A stretch of 64,000 nucleotides of DNA, taken from Fodinicurvata sediminis DSM 21159 (GTDB lineage Bacteria > Pseudomonadota > Alphaproteobacteria > Kiloniellales > DSM-21159). Below, one piece after another: positions 8,590 through 16,924 of this stretch; position 1 is the first letter of the stretch; the number at the start of each line of letters is the position of its first letter. The notes beneath the pieces were generated by a model that ran no database searches, had not been told where the DNA came from, and saw only the letters and a program-made list of their open reading frames with translations. The position numbers and the translations under genes were made by a program. The DNA lies in assembly GCF_000420625.1 (NCBI RefSeq), contig NZ_ATVH01000020.1, forward strand, positions 1 to 64,000, given 5' to 3'.

Positions 8590-9912
8590 TCAGTTGTTCT
8601 GGCGGTGGAATTTCTCCAGTTCGCCATTGGCGCGCTCGACGGCTTCGTCCAGCGCGTCGGAAGCGGACTTGTCACCCGAGAAGGCAGCTTCCAGCTCTTC
8701 GTTGATGATGTCGCGGATCTGAAGGAAGTTGCCGATGCGCAGGCCCTTGGAGTTCTCCGTCGGCTCGTTCAGGTTCATCTGCTTGACGGAGACGTCCGCA
8801 CCCGGGTTCTCCTCGTAGTAACCCTGCTCCTGCGTCAGCTCGAAGGCCGCCTGGGTGATCGGCAGGTAACCCGATTTCTGGTGCCATTCAGCCTGGACTT
8901 CCGGCGAGGAGAGGTATTCGAAGAAGGCGGCCACGGCTTCGTATTCCTCATCCGGATGGCCTTCCAGGACCCAGAGGGACGCACCGCCGATGATGGAGTT
9001 CTGCGGCGCCCCTTCGGCATCCGGCCAATAGGGCAGCATGGCCATGCCGAATTCGAAGTCCTCGATCCCGGCGACCAGCGAGGCCCGGTTGGCCGAGGAA
9101 TCGGTGTACATGGCGCATTCGCCGCTGACGAACTTCGGCCGGCTGTCGCTGTAGCGCCCGCCGTAGCTGAAGACACCGCTTTCCTGCCATTCGACCATCT
9201 TGCCGATGTGCTTCTTGTGCAGGTCGCTGTTGAACAGGGCCTCGATGTCGGTGCTGGCGAAACCGTTCGCACCGCTGACGAAGGGCACGTTGTGCAGGGC
9301 GCTGAAGTTCTCCAGCTGCACCCAGGACGGCCAGCCAGTGGTGAAGCCGCACTCGTATCCGGCATCCAGAAGCGCCTGGGAGGCCTCTTCCAGCTCGGGC
9401 CAGGTGCGCGGCGGCGCCTCGGGGTCCAGACCGGCTTCCTCGAAGGCGTCCTTGTTGTAGAACATGACCGGCGTCGAGCTGTTGAAGGGCATGGAGAGCA
9501 TGTCACCTTCGGTGGTGGTGTAATAGCCGGTCACGGCCGGAAGGTAGGCGTCGGGATTGAACTCGATCTCGGAGTTCTCCATGACCTCGTAGACCGGGCG
9601 GATGGCCCCTTCGGCCGCCATCATGGTGGCCGTGCCCACTTCGAAGATCTGCACGATGTGCGGCTGTTCGCCGGCACGGAAGGCGGCGATGGCACCGGTC
9701 ATGGTTTCGTTGTACTCGCCCTTGTAGACCGGGTTGACGACGTAGTCATCCTGGCTGGCGTTGAAACCGTCGGTGATGTTTTCCAGAAGCTCGCCCAGGC
9801 TGCCGCCCATGGCGTGCCACCACTGGACCTCGGTCTGGGCCAGGGCCGGCGAGGCCAGAAGAAGGGTTGTGGCAGCCGTGGCTGCGGCCAAGGTGGTCTT
9901 TCGCGTTCTCAT
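8590..9912 (-). CDS. ugpB: UgpB, periplasmic glycerol-3-phosphate binding protein
   Basis: 440 residues: signal peptide (MRTRKTTLAAATAATTLLL...SPALAQ), then an extracellular solute-binding fold beginning TEVQWWHAMGGSLGELLENI, as in UgpB. Other marks are MPFNSSTPVMFYNKDAFEEAGLDP and SIIGGASLWVL. The start at 9912 has AAGGAG at ideal spacing; the upstream frame to 9981 has no such site. First gene of ugpBAEC; a candidate PhoB site lies about 75 bases upstream, consistent with phosphate-starvation control. Confidence 0.93.
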   Translation of the reverse strand: MRTRKTTLAAATAATTLLLASPALAQTEVQWWHAMGGSLGELLENITDGFNASQDDYVVNPVYKGEYNETMTGAIAAFRAGEQPHIVQIFEVGTATMMAAEGAIRPVYEVMENSEIEFNPDAYLPAVTGYYTTTEGDMLSMPFNSSTPVMFYNKDAFEEAGLDPEAPPRTWPELEEASQALLDAGYECGFTTGWPSWVQLENFSALHNVPFVSGANGFASTDIEALFNSDLHKKHIGKMVEWQESGVFSYGGRYSDSRPKFVSGECAMYTDSSANRASLVAGIEDFEFGMAMLPYWPDAEGAPQNSIIGGASLWVLEGHPDEEYEAVAAFFEYLSSPEVQAEWHQKSGYLPITQAAFELTQEQGYYEENPGADVSVKQMNLNEPTENSKGLRIGNFLQIRDIINEELEAAFSGDKSASDALDEAVERANGELEKFHRQNN

Positions 9913-9985
9913 GCGTTTCTCCTTGCTGTTCGGGTTGTGGTTCCCGGTTCTTAGTAGGGCCGGGTTATAGTCTGACGACACAACT

Positions 9986-10003
9986 ATGAAGGTTTTGTTA
10001 CAG
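9986..10003 (-). promoter_or_regulatory. Candidate PhoB box upstream of ugpB
   Basis: Read on the minus strand, CTGTAACAAAACCTTCAT resembles two 7-bp Pho half-sites separated by 4 A-rich bases (consensus CTGTCAT-N4-CTGTCAT); each half matches at 5 of 7 positions. The site is 74 bases before the ugpB start. ugp operons are classic PhoB targets, so context supports the call, but the match is imperfect. Confidence 0.45.
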
Positions 10004-10080
10004 CGAGTTTAAGCATAAACCGCAAGAGGAGAGAAGCCCGAGTTTATCCACAGGCCGCAGCGCCACCACCGGCTGCAACG

Positions 10081-10106
10081 AAAAACGCCGGCTGGTGCAG
10101 CCGGCG
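10081..10106 (-). terminator. Rho-independent terminator of the ffh-rplS operon
   Basis: On the minus strand, CGCCGGCT-GCACC-AGCCGGCG is followed directly by TTTTTCG: an 8-bp GC stem, 5-nt loop and T-run, 53 bases after the rplS stop. Confidence 0.85.
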
Positions 10107-10158
10107 CTTCTCGATGGTTACATTTTCCGGGCAGACAAGGCGTCTGCCGGGAACCGGG

Positions 10159-10584
10159 TTACTTGCGACCGGCCTTGCGGTCGGCCTGATCCTGGCGCTC
10201 TTTCTGTGCGATCTTGCCGGCCAGACCCGTGGTCTTCTCGGCGATGCGGGCCGCCTTGCCGCGCAGGTTGCGCAGGTAGTAGAGCTTGGCACGGCGCACG
10301 TCGCCACGGCGCAGCACCTCGATACTGTCGAGACGCGGGCTGTAGAGCGGGAAGACACGCTCGACACCTTCGCCGTAGGAAATCTTGCGCACTGTGAAGG
10401 AAGAGTTCACGCCGCGATTCTTGCGGGCGATACAGACCCCGTCGAAGGCCTGGATACGCTCGCGAGAGCCTTCGACAACCTTCACATTGACGCGCAGCGT
10501 ATCGCCCGGCGCAAAGCGCGGAAGCTTTGCATTGGCGTTCAGTGTGGCGATCTGCTCCTGCTCGAGCTGTTCGATCGTATTCAT
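10159..10584 (-). CDS. rplS: 50S ribosomal protein L19
   Basis: 141 residues beginning [13 protein letters not shown], with the L19 core [56 protein letters not shown] and [22 protein letters not shown]. Most L19 proteins are about 115 residues; this one has a charged C-terminal tail ([15 protein letters not shown]) as in several alphaproteobacteria. The start at 10584 follows family alignment rather than the longer frame to 10632. Last gene of the ffh-rpsP-rimM-trmD-rplS cluster. Confidence 0.96.
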   Translation of the reverse strand: MNTIEQLEQEQIATLNANAKLPRFAPGDTLRVNVKVVEGSRERIQAFDGVCIARKNRGVNSSFTVRKISYGEGVERVFPLYSPRLDSIEVLRRGDVRRAKLYYLRNLRGKAARIAEKTTGLAGKIAQKERQDQADRKAGRK

Positions 10585-10594
10585 GGCCTTCGTC

Positions 10595-11335
10595 CTATCC
10601 TTCCTCGTTTCCGCCCGTCCGGCGGCGTTCAAGGTAGCGGTGCCAGAGGTCCGGCCGCCGCTGTTGGGTTATTTCCTCTGCGCGGGCCCGCCGCCATTGG
10701 CGAACCCTTTCGTGATGGCCGGAAAGCAGTACCTCCGGCACGCTGCGCCCCTGCCATTCAGCGGGTCGCGTATAGTGGGGATACTCAAGCAGATCCCCCT
10801 CGAATGACTCGTCCCCGCCGCTTTCCTGGTTGCCCATGACCCCGGGCAGAAGCCGAACCACGGCATCCAGTATCACCTGTGTGGCCACTTCGCCTCCGGA
10901 AAGGACGTAGTCGCCGATGCTGACTTCATGTGCACCGCTGGCCTGGAGCACACGTTCGTCAATTCCCTCGTATCGCCCGCAGAGCAGGCGAAGGCCGGGC
11001 TCTGCGGCAAACTCGCGCGCCATGGCCTGGTCGAAGGTCTGCCCACGCGGGCTGAGATAGACCAGAGGACCGGGCCGTTCGGTGCTGGCCTCGATAGCTG
11101 CACCCACCACGTCCGGCCGCATCACCATGCCTGCACCGCCGCCGAAGGGGGTATCATCCACGGAGCGGTGTTTATCGCGCGCAAAGCCCCGGATGTCCAG
11201 AGCTTCGAGCCGCCAGAGATCCCTTTCCAGTGCCTTTCCCGCCAGGCTGACGCCCAGCAGGCCGGGAAAGGCTTGCGGAAAGAGGGTCAGGACGGTTGCC
11301 GTCCAGGGTGGTCGATCTGTCCCCGCGCTCGTCAC
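10595..11335 (-). CDS. trmD: tRNA (guanine37-N1)-methyltransferase TrmD
   Basis: 246 residues. The SPOUT trefoil-knot motifs are seen: [49 protein letters not shown] and the AdoMet-binding [11 protein letters not shown]. The C-terminal tRNA-binding part includes [20 protein letters not shown]. TrmD methylates G37 of tRNAs and prevents +1 frameshifting. It lies 10 bases upstream of rplS and about 61 bases after rimM, the standard order. Confidence 0.96.
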   Translation of the reverse strand: MTSAGTDRPPWTATVLTLFPQAFPGLLGVSLAGKALERDLWRLEALDIRGFARDKHRSVDDTPFGGGAGMVMRPDVVGAAIEASTERPGPLVYLSPRGQTFDQAMAREFAAEPGLRLLCGRYEGIDERVLQASGAHEVSIGDYVLSGGEVATQVILDAVVRLLPGVMGNQESGGDESFEGDLLEYPHYTRPAEWQGRSVPEVLLSGHHERVRQWRRARAEEITQQRRPDLWHRYLERRRTGGNEEG

Positions 11336-11396
11336 AACAGTCCATCCCTTGAAGCCGCGCTTTATGACCTGTCACGACTGGCTTGTCCAGCCCCGC

Positions 11397-11948
11397 TCAG
11401 GTTTTCGGCGCGTTTTTTTCCTCGTCTTCCTGGCCGGATCCCGCCTCTGTCTCGGGCGGCGGGTCCACCAGGACGCGTCCCTGATCCAGGTCGATTTCAG
11501 GAACAACGTCGCGTGTAAAGGGCAGCAGGCGTTCGCCGCCGGTTTCATCCCGCACTTCCAGCAGGTCGCCGGCCCCGAAATTGTACACCGCCGAGACGTG
11601 ACCCAGAAGCCGGTCCGCGTTGTCCCGTGCCTCCAGGCCGATCAGGTCCGCGAAGTAGAACTCTTCCGAATCCTCTGGCTGGGGCAGGGCGTCACGCTTC
11701 ACGTAGAGTCGCTTGCCCTTCAGCACCTCGGCGGCATTCCGGTCCTTCACACCTTCGATTTCGGCGATCAGCATGCCCTTCTTCCGGCCCTTCAGGCGCA
11801 GGCGATAGCTATTGCCTTCTTCATCCTGCAAGGGGCCGTAGGCCGCCACGGACCCCGGTTCCTCGGTGAAGGTCTTGACCGTGACCTGGCCACGCACGCC
11901 GTGCACGCCCGCAATGGCGGCCAGACAGACAAGCTTTTCCGGGGTCAT
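11397..11948 (-). CDS. rimM: Ribosome maturation factor RimM
   Basis: 183 residues: N-terminal RimM barrel (LVCLAAIAGVHGVRGQVTVKTF) and C-terminal PRC-barrel (FYFADLIGLEARD, VYNFGAGDLLEVRDE, LPFTRDVVPEIDLDQGRVLV). It binds S19 and assists late 30S assembly. The C-terminal tail is acidic then Lys-rich (GSGQEDEEKNAPKT). Lies between rpsP and trmD, the conserved order. Confidence 0.95.
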   Translation of the reverse strand: MTPEKLVCLAAIAGVHGVRGQVTVKTFTEEPGSVAAYGPLQDEEGNSYRLRLKGRKKGMLIAEIEGVKDRNAAEVLKGKRLYVKRDALPQPEDSEEFYFADLIGLEARDNADRLLGHVSAVYNFGAGDLLEVRDETGGERLLPFTRDVVPEIDLDQGRVLVDPPPETEAGSGQEDEEKNAPKT

Positions 11949-11981
11949 GGCGCCTCCGCCCTCTGCAGTCCGTCCGCCAGG

Positions 11982-12407
11982 TTACGCCTGGGCTTCCTCG
12001 CTGCTTTCCTCGGCAGGTGCCTCCTCAGCAGGGGCTTCCTTGGCGGCCGCAGCCTCTTCCTCGGCCTGCTTGCGGCGCTCTTCTTCCTCGCGCATGCGTT
12101 CCTGGGCCTTGGCGCCCGGCTGGTTCTTCTTGGTCTGCTCGCGACGCGGCTTCGCCTTGATCAGGTCGCGCTCGACCAGGAAGCGGGCCACGCGGTCGGT
12201 GGGCTGGGCGCCGTGAGACAGCCAGTACTGGATGCGCTCGGTGTTCAGGCGGATGCGCTCCTCATGCTCGCGCGGAAGCATGGGATTGTAGGTGCCAAGC
12301 TTCTCCTTGAAGCGGCCGTCACGCGGCATGCGCGTGTCCGCCACGACGATGGAGTAGAAGGGGCGCTTGTTGGCGCCGCCGCGGGCGAGGCGAATCTTCA
12401 GGGACAT
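11982..12407 (-). CDS. rpsP: 30S ribosomal protein S16 with long C-terminal extension
   Basis: 141 residues. The first 80 are canonical S16 ([63 protein letters not shown]). The rest is an Ala/Glu-rich tail ([20 protein letters not shown]) absent from E. coli S16 (82 residues) but common in alphaproteobacteria. Second gene of the cluster; GGAAA precedes the ATG. Confidence 0.96.
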   Translation of the reverse strand: MSLKIRLARGGANKRPFYSIVVADTRMPRDGRFKEKLGTYNPMLPREHEERIRLNTERIQYWLSHGAQPTDRVARFLVERDLIKAKPRREQTKKNQPGAKAQERMREEEERRKQAEEEAAAAKEAPAEEAPAEESSEEAQA

Positions 12408-12497
12408 CGGGTTTCCTTTCTTTACCTTGAATACGCTGTTGTTCGAAGTCTTGCTGCTGCACCTGGGCCGCGGAGGCCTGGCCAGCTGTGGGTGATC

Positions 12498-13973
12498 CTA
12501 TTTCTTGCCGCCGAAGGGGTTGCTCATGTCGCCCAGGCCGGGGGGCAGGCTGCCGCCGCCGCCACCGCCCATACCGCTACCGGGGCCGCCCATGCCACCA
12601 GGGCCGCCCATGCCGCCGCCGGGGGGCATGCCGGGCATGCCGCCGCGCATCATGCCCTTCTTGCCCAGCTTGCGGGCGCGCTTCATCATCTTCTGGGCGT
12701 CGGCGAACTGTTTCAGCAGCTTGTTGACCTCCTGCACCGAGGTGCCGGAGCCCGAGGCGATGCGCTTGCGACGCGAGGCCTTGATGATCTCGGGGTGGGC
12801 GCGTTCCTTCTTGGTCATGGACGAGATGATGGCCAGCTGGCGATTGACCATGCCGTCGTCCACATTGGCGTTCTTGAGCTGCTCCTGCATCTTGCCCATG
12901 CCGGGCATCAGGTTCATCAGCTGCTGCATGCCGCCCATCTTGGTCAGCTGCTTCAATTGCTTGGCCATGTCGTCCAGGTCGAACTTGCCCTTCTCGAGCT
13001 TCTTGGCCATCTTTTCGGCTTCGTCCTGCTCGAAGCTCTCGGCGGCCTTTTCGACCAGGGAGACGATGTCGCCCATGCCCAGGATGCGCCCGGCGATACG
13101 GTCGGCATGGAAGTTCTCCAGCGCGTCCAGCTTTTCACCGACGCCCAGCAGCTTGATGGGGCGGCCGGTGACGGCGCGCATGGACAGGGCCGCACCGCCG
13201 CGGGCATCGCCGTCCACGCGGGTCAGCACGATGCCGGAGACGCCGACGCGCTCGTTGAAGGTCTGGGCCACGTTCACGGCGTCCTGGCCGGTCATGGCAT
13301 CGGCGACCAGCAGGGTCTCCTTGGGTTTGACGGCGTCGCGGACCTCGGCGACCTCGTTCATCAACGCCTCGTCGATGGACAGACGGCCGGCGGTGTCCAG
13401 CATGACCACGTCGTAGCCTTCCAGCGCACCGGTGTTCATGGCGCGCTTGGCGATGGCCAGCGGCGGCTCGCCGCTGACGATGGGCAGGGTGGCTATGCCC
13501 GCCTGTTCGCCGAGGACCGCCAACTGGTGCTGGGCGGCGGGACGGCTGGTGTCGAGCGAAGCCATGAGGACCTTCTTGCGGTCCTTTTCGCTGAGGCGTT
13601 TGGCCAGCTTGGCACAGGACGTGGTCTTGCCCGAGCCCTGCAGGCCCACGAACATGACGGGCACCGGCGGCTGGGCCGCCAGGTCGATGGCGCCGGTCTC
13701 GGGATCGGCGCCGCCCAGGGTTTCCACCAGGTGGTCATGGACGATCTTGACCACCATCTGGCCCGGGGTCACCGAACGCAGGACCTCCTGGCCGATGGCC
13801 TTTTCCTTGACGCCGGCGATGAAGTCCTTGACGACGGGCAGGGCGACGTCGGCCTCGAGAAGGGCGACACGCACCTCGCGCAGGGCCTCGGAGACATCCT
13901 CCTCGCTCAGCGCGCCGCGTTTCGTCAGGCGCTCGAAGACGCCGGAGAGACGTTCCTGCAGTGATTCGAACAT
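12498..13973 (-). CDS. ffh: Signal recognition particle protein Ffh (SRP54)
   Basis: 491 residues: N domain, GTPase G domain with GLQGSGKTTSCAKLA (G1), LDTSRPAAQHQL, VMLDTAGR (G3), LTRVDGDARGGAALS, and a Met-rich M domain (MGGMQQLMNLMPGMGKMQEQ, SGTSVQEVNKLLKQF) that binds 4.5S RNA and signal sequences. The C-terminus is a Gly/Met/Pro-rich tail ending in NPFGGKK. Start at MFESLQERL (13973) follows the family; the frame continues upstream to 14078. With FtsY it targets nascent membrane proteins to the translocon. Confidence 0.96.
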   Translation of the reverse strand: MFESLQERLSGVFERLTKRGALSEEDVSEALREVRVALLEADVALPVVKDFIAGVKEKAIGQEVLRSVTPGQMVVKIVHDHLVETLGGADPETGAIDLAAQPPVPVMFVGLQGSGKTTSCAKLAKRLSEKDRKKVLMASLDTSRPAAQHQLAVLGEQAGIATLPIVSGEPPLAIAKRAMNTGALEGYDVVMLDTAGRLSIDEALMNEVAEVRDAVKPKETLLVADAMTGQDAVNVAQTFNERVGVSGIVLTRVDGDARGGAALSMRAVTGRPIKLLGVGEKLDALENFHADRIAGRILGMGDIVSLVEKAAESFEQDEAEKMAKKLEKGKFDLDDMAKQLKQLTKMGGMQQLMNLMPGMGKMQEQLKNANVDDGMVNRQLAIISSMTKKERAHPEIIKASRRKRIASGSGTSVQEVNKLLKQFADAQKMMKRARKLGKKGMMRGGMPGMPPGGGMGGPGGMGGPGSGMGGGGGGSLPPGLGDMSNPFGGKK

Positions 13974-14249
13974 TCGTTCCTTCCCGTCGGGTCGACTGGC
14001 CGGACGTCCGAACAGCAGGTTTCGCACCGCTGCGCGAAAACTCGCGGACCGGTGGAGCTCCTCGGAGCCGACAGGCAACCTGTGGCGATAATGCAGGGAA
14101 CCTAGAAAACCGCGGCCCCTGCGTCAAACGGATTCCGCAAACCCATGCGGCATGCTGGGCTTCACGGCCTTCCCAGGACAGGATTTTTTCGGCATTATTG
14201 AATTCCGTATGCGAAAATGCCGCGGGCAGCAGCCTGCTTTGGGGGGAAC

Positions 14250-14957
14250 ATGGAACCGCTGGCCCAGCAACCGGCCCTGATCGACCAGGTCTATGAAAAA
14301 CTGCTGGCCGCGATCACGGCGGGTGAAATCCAGTCCGGTGAACGCCTGGCCCAGGAAAAGCTTGCGGCAGACCTGGGTGTGTCGCGCCAGCCGGTCAGTC
14401 ATGCACTGGCCATGCTGAAGAAGCAGGGCCTGCTGACCGAGTTGGGACGCAAGGGCCTGCAGGTGGCGCCGCTGGACGCCGAGCGCGTTCGGGCCTTCTA
14501 TCAGTTGCGCGTGGCGCTGGATGGCTTGGCCGCCCAGCTGGCCGCCCGCCGGGCGGCCAAGCTGAGCGATCACGAACGCGATCGGCTGCAGTCTGTCCTG
14601 TCCGAAGGGCGTGCGGCCCTGATGGCCAACGAGGTGCCTGCCCTGGTGGCGGCCGACGCCGCTTTCCATCGCCAACTCTATCAACTGTCCGGCAATCCGG
14701 TGGTGGTGGAAACGGCCGAGCAGTCCTGGCCGCACCTGCGACGCGCCTTGTCAGTGGCGTTGGAGCGTGCTCCGGCCAGTCCGCGGGTCTGGGACGAGCA
14801 TGCCGAGATCGCCGAAGCCGTCCTGGCCGGGAATGCCGCACAGGCCAAGTCCTTGGCGGAGGTCCATGCCGCCCGCGCCGGCAACGAAATCTGGCAGCGC
14901 CTGCAGGACGCAGGTGCGGTCAGCGGCGCCTCGCCACAGGTGAGTGGCGAGCGTTGA
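14250..14957 (+). CDS. GntR-family (FCD) transcriptional regulator
   Basis: 235 residues: winged helix (LIDQVYEKLLAAITAGEIQSG, LGVSRQPVSHALAMLKKQGL) followed by an all-helical FCD ligand domain (VALDGLAAQLAARRAAKLSDHE, FHRQLYQLSGNPVVVETAE, HAEIAEAVLAGNAAQAKSL). Start ATG 14250 follows GGGGGGAAC at good spacing; the frame is open upstream to 14217. It precedes the SDR gene by 38 bases in the same direction, and the DgcN-like gene faces it further on, so it may control one or both. Ligand unknown. Confidence 0.85.
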   Translation: MEPLAQQPALIDQVYEKLLAAITAGEIQSGERLAQEKLAADLGVSRQPVSHALAMLKKQGLLTELGRKGLQVAPLDAERVRAFYQLRVALDGLAAQLAARRAAKLSDHERDRLQSVLSEGRAALMANEVPALVAADAAFHRQLYQLSGNPVVVETAEQSWPHLRRALSVALERAPASPRVWDEHAEIAEAVLAGNAAQAKSLAEVHAARAGNEIWQRLQDAGAVSGASPQVSGER

Positions 14958-14995
14958 ATCGCCTTCCAGTTCCATCCAGATCCGGAGCACAATGA

Positions 14996-15745
14996 ATGAC
15001 CAATCCTGTCCTCCTGGTCACCGGCGGAAGCCGCGGCATCGGTGCGGCTGTCGTGCGGCGGGCAGCCGAGCAAGGCTATGACCTTTGCATCAACTACAGT
15101 CGTGATTCCAGGGCCGCCGAGGTTCTGGTCAGCGAGGTGGAAGCCCTGGGGCGCCGCGCCATGGCCGTTCAGGCCGATGTCAGTGATGCGCAGGCGGTGG
15201 CACGGCTGTTCGATCGCTGCGTGGGTCAACTGGGGATGCCTTCTGCTCTGGTGAACTGCGCGGGGGTGACTGGGCGCATCTCGCCCCTGGTCGACGCCGA
15301 TCCGGAAACGATTCGCGAAACCATCGACATCAACCTGACGGGGACGCTCTACTGCTGTCGCGAGGCGGTGCTGCGCATGAGCCGGAAACGTGGCGGTGCC
15401 GGGGGCGTGATCATCAACATTTCATCGCCTTCGGCCTACAATGGCGCGCCGCATGAGTTCGTCTGGTATGCGGCCTCGAAGGGTGGCGTGGACAGCCTGA
15501 CGCTTGGATTGGCGCGCGAGTGTGCGGACGACGGGATCCGGGTGAATGCCGTGGCGCCGGGTCTGACGGAGACCGACCTGCATGCCTCGGGTGGCGCGCC
15601 GGACCGGGCGCAGCGTCTGGCTCCTCAGATACCGCTGAAACGTGCTGCCACGCCGGACGAGATCGCAGATCCGGTGGTGTACCTTCTCGGTCCGGGGGCA
15701 GGCTATGTGACCGGTGCCACACTGCGGGTCACCGGCGGGCGCTGA
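14996..15745 (+). CDS. SDR-family NAD(P)-dependent oxidoreductase (FabG/GDH-like)
   Basis: 249 residues with the classical short-chain dehydrogenase marks: TGGSRGIG cofactor loop at residues 9-16, NCAGV, the IINISS strand with catalytic Ser, YAASK (Tyr and Lys), and a C-terminal YVTGATLRVTGG. It is placed with FabG-like and sugar dehydrogenases; the substrate cannot be read from the sequence. Likely cotranscribed with the GntR gene. It ends 8 bases from the end of the convergent DUF1611 gene. Confidence 0.88.
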   Translation: MTNPVLLVTGGSRGIGAAVVRRAAEQGYDLCINYSRDSRAAEVLVSEVEALGRRAMAVQADVSDAQAVARLFDRCVGQLGMPSALVNCAGVTGRISPLVDADPETIRETIDINLTGTLYCCREAVLRMSRKRGGAGGVIINISSPSAYNGAPHEFVWYAASKGGVDSLTLGLARECADDGIRVNAVAPGLTETDLHASGGAPDRAQRLAPQIPLKRAATPDEIADPVVYLLGPGAGYVTGATLRVTGGR

Positions 15746-15752
15746 GCCCGGA

Positions 15753-16766
15753 TCAGAATTCCTCTTCCAGGTACTTCACCAGGCTGGCGACCCCATGGCG
15801 GACGGGATCCACCGCCGGCAGGCCGAAGCGGTCCTCCAGACGTTCCAGGTAGGCATCGGCCTCGTCCTCGGGAAGTTTCGCCGTGTTGACCGCGATTCCG
15901 GTGAAGCGGGCATCGGGGTTGGTCAGGTGCGCGGCTTCCAGATTGCGGTCCATGCAGACCTTCAGGTCGGGCAGCGGGTAGTCCGGCAGGCCGCGCATGT
16001 GCTTGCGGGTCGGCTCGTGACAGAGGACCAGCGCGTCGGCCTGGGCGCCGTGCAGCAGACCCATGGAGACGCCGGCGAAGGACGCATGGAACAGAGACCC
16101 CTGACCCTCGATCAGGTCCCAGTGGTCGGGTTCGTTGTCCGGCGATAGCCACTCCACCGCACCCGAGATGAAGTCCGCCACCACGGCATCGATGGAGATG
16201 CCCGTGCCCTTGATCAGGATACCGGTCTGGCCGGTGGCCCGGAAATCGGCCTTGAGGCCACGCTGCTGCATTTCATGCTCGAGCGCCAGGGTGGTGTACA
16301 TCTTGCCCACGGAGCAGTCGCTGCCCACGGCCAGCAGTCGCTTGCCCGAGCGCGGCTTGCCGTTGGCGACCTCGAGCTCCTGGGTGGGGTGGCGCACATC
16401 CCAGAGCTGGCGACCGTGCTTTTGTGCCAGTTCCGCCAGGACCGGCACATCGACCAGGCGGTTGTGCAGGCCGGCGGCCAAGTCATAGCCCATTTCCAGG
16501 GCCTGGCCCAGGACGTCCAGCCAGACCTGGGAGAAGCGCCCGCCACGATTGGCCACGCCGATCACCAGGGTCTGGGCACCGGCTTCGCGGCCCTGCTCCA
16601 GGCTCAGGTCCGTCAGGCCCACGTCAGCCTGGCAGCCCTCGAGGCGCAGTTGGCCGACACAGCCCTCCTTGCGCCAGTGGGCAATGCCGTCGGCGGTCTT
16701 TGCCGCCAACTGGTCGGGGGCGTCACCGAGAAAGAGAAGGTAGGGGGAACGGATCGTGCTGGACAT
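15753..16766 (-). CDS. DUF1611-family protein, DgcN-like (N-acetylation step of D-glutamate catabolism)
   Basis: 337 residues from MSSTIRSPYLLFLGD; a start two codons earlier (16772) is equally possible. The DUF1611 layout is seen: an N-terminal Rossmann-like domain (QTLVIGVANRGG) and a C-terminal P-loop-like domain with LLAVGSDCSVGKMYTTLALE, FRATGQTGILI, the acidic DLIEGQGSLFH and ADALVLCHEP. DgcN proteins of this family have been linked to D-amino-acid (D-glutamate) use together with the DgcA epimerase; no dgcA lies nearby, so the assignment to that pathway is by homology only. Confidence 0.75.
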   Translation of the reverse strand: MSSTIRSPYLLFLGDAPDQLAAKTADGIAHWRKEGCVGQLRLEGCQADVGLTDLSLEQGREAGAQTLVIGVANRGGRFSQVWLDVLGQALEMGYDLAAGLHNRLVDVPVLAELAQKHGRQLWDVRHPTQELEVANGKPRSGKRLLAVGSDCSVGKMYTTLALEHEMQQRGLKADFRATGQTGILIKGTGISIDAVVADFISGAVEWLSPDNEPDHWDLIEGQGSLFHASFAGVSMGLLHGAQADALVLCHEPTRKHMRGLPDYPLPDLKVCMDRNLEAAHLTNPDARFTGIAVNTAKLPEDEADAYLERLEDRFGLPAVDPVRHGVASLVKYLEEEF

Positions 16767-16924
16767 GCGCATATCTTCCTTTAAACGCGGAAACTCCCGG
16801 GGCCGGCGCGCCGGCCTCTCTCGTCATTCATGGCGATCTTTTCGCATGGAATGCGCGCAAAGAAAATGCCGTATGGGTGCAGTCAGGGGAAAGCGGGCTT
16901 TTGCAGGCACATGAGACAACAGAA

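Noticed and set aside
8584-9954. 456-codon open frame on the plus strand
   Set aside because: Antisense to ugpB, whose signal peptide and family motifs are clear.
11082-13964. 960-codon open frame on the plus strand
   Set aside because: It runs antisense through rimM, rpsP and ffh, which have clear family matches. The translation is low-complexity (His, Leu, Gly) with no protein signature; a high-GC shadow frame.
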